7,990 nucleotides of DNA, taken from contig CANPNQ010000034.1 in NCBI GenBank assembly GCA_947575425.1, positions 1 to 7,990 on the forward strand, given 5' to 3'. Position 1 is the stretch's first letter. Every line of letters starts with the position of its first letter. Under the pieces are notes generated by a model. That model searched no databases, was not told the DNA's origin, and saw nothing but the letters and a program-made list of their open reading frames with translations. Below are positions 7,741-7,990 of the stretch, one piece after another. Source of the DNA: an uncultured Erysipelotrichaceae bacterium. Lineage in GTDB: Bacteria; Bacillota_I; Bacilli_A; Erysipelotrichales; Erysipelotrichaceae. Made by a program: the position numbers and the translations under genes.

Positions 7741-7779
7741 CCATGTACGTGATTCTGCCAATCGAATCCATGCACATGG
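7741..7779 (-). ncRNA. Structured leader hairpin of the NA37 transcript
   Basis: On the minus strand CCATGTGC pairs with GTACATGG (8 bp, one G-U). Inside, GATTC pairs with GAATC around an 8-nt loop. With the palindrome at 7711-7732 it gives two consecutive hairpins filling most of a leader of about 100 nt. No known riboswitch class is recognised. Confidence 0.4.
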
Positions 7780-7797
7780 TGCTTTACTCTGCGCTTC

Positions 7798-7827
7798 ATT
7801 ATAAAGCATTTTTGTAAGAATTGCCAG
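7798..7827 (-). promoter_or_regulatory. Promoter of the NA37 gene
   Basis: On the minus strand a perfect TATAAT (7803-7798) lies 18 bp after CTGGCA (7827-7822), a 4/6 match to the -35 consensus. Transcription would start near 7791, giving a leader of about 100 nt. Confidence 0.65.
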
Positions 7828-7990
7828 TATGAGGCGCTTCTGTGAATGATAAAAATCATCATAAATCAAAGACATTCCGTCATTTCACATCCATCCGCTT
7901 AACCCAGTTCAGCATCCATTTCCATCCTGCCACTCACATAAGGAAGCCATCATTCCATAATCTTCCCCGCTTCATTTTTTCCATATTCAT
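7828..7990. other. Right-edge region without a supported gene
   Basis: No complete gene is seen. A short imperfect hairpin (ATGAT-AAAA-ATCAT, 7846-7859) lies upstream of the NA37 promoter. On the minus strand two frames enter from the edge and stop within 60 bases, one of them reading EYGKNEAGKIME before TGA. This could be the tail of a gene outside the window, but it is too short to support. Confidence 0.3.

Noticed and set aside
7842..7862. Possible Fur box (AATGATAAAAATCATCAT)
   Set aside because: It resembles the Fur consensus, but two extra A residues in the centre break the expected spacing, and NA37 has no known iron link.

Overview
The window reads as chromosomal DNA from an AT-rich Gram-positive host. 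The evidence is strong AAGGAGG-type Shine-Dalgarno sites, a sigma-A promoter with an overlapping cre site, a LicT-type antiterminator with its RNA targets, and a TPR-type peptide-sensing regulator. Gene content suggests Firmicutes, perhaps Erysipelotrichia ([Clostridium] innocuum-like). That placement comes from general resemblance only. All convincing genes lie on the minus strand, so transcription runs from high to low coordinates.

Right part (about 6540-7990): a 37-kDa nucleoid-associated (NA37/YejK-type) protein has its own promoter and an unusually structured leader. The leader carries a two-part hairpin followed by a perfect 22-bp palindrome next to the ribosome binding site.

Centre (about 1969-6480): a complete beta-glucoside operon in the order promoter/cre - RAT - terminator - EIIA - licT - RAT - terminator - EIIBC - GH1 6-phospho-beta-glucosidase - terminator. 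EIIA and EIIBC import and phosphorylate a beta-glucoside, and the GH1 enzyme hydrolyses the 6-phosphate. The LicT-like protein can open two terminators, one ahead of EIIA-licT and one ahead of EIIBC-bgl. The second RAT contains the licT stop codon. A near-perfect 20-bp palindrome lies between the second terminator and the EIIBC start.

Left part (1-1968): a 52-residue secreted-peptide gene, missing from ordinary ORF calls because of its size, is translationally coupled to an HTH-TPR regulator of the Rgg/PlcR/PrgX type. This is the layout of a peptide quorum-sensing cassette and is the most interesting part of the window. The regulator frame is cut by an in-frame TAA. A further 52 protein-like codons follow in the same frame and end inside an intrinsic terminator, so the receptor is probably C-terminally truncated, recoded or mis-sequenced. 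A palindromic TTTCCGGAAA-type box occurs upstream of the peptide gene and again twice past the regulator terminator. It is a candidate operator for the system, with a possible second target to the left of the window.
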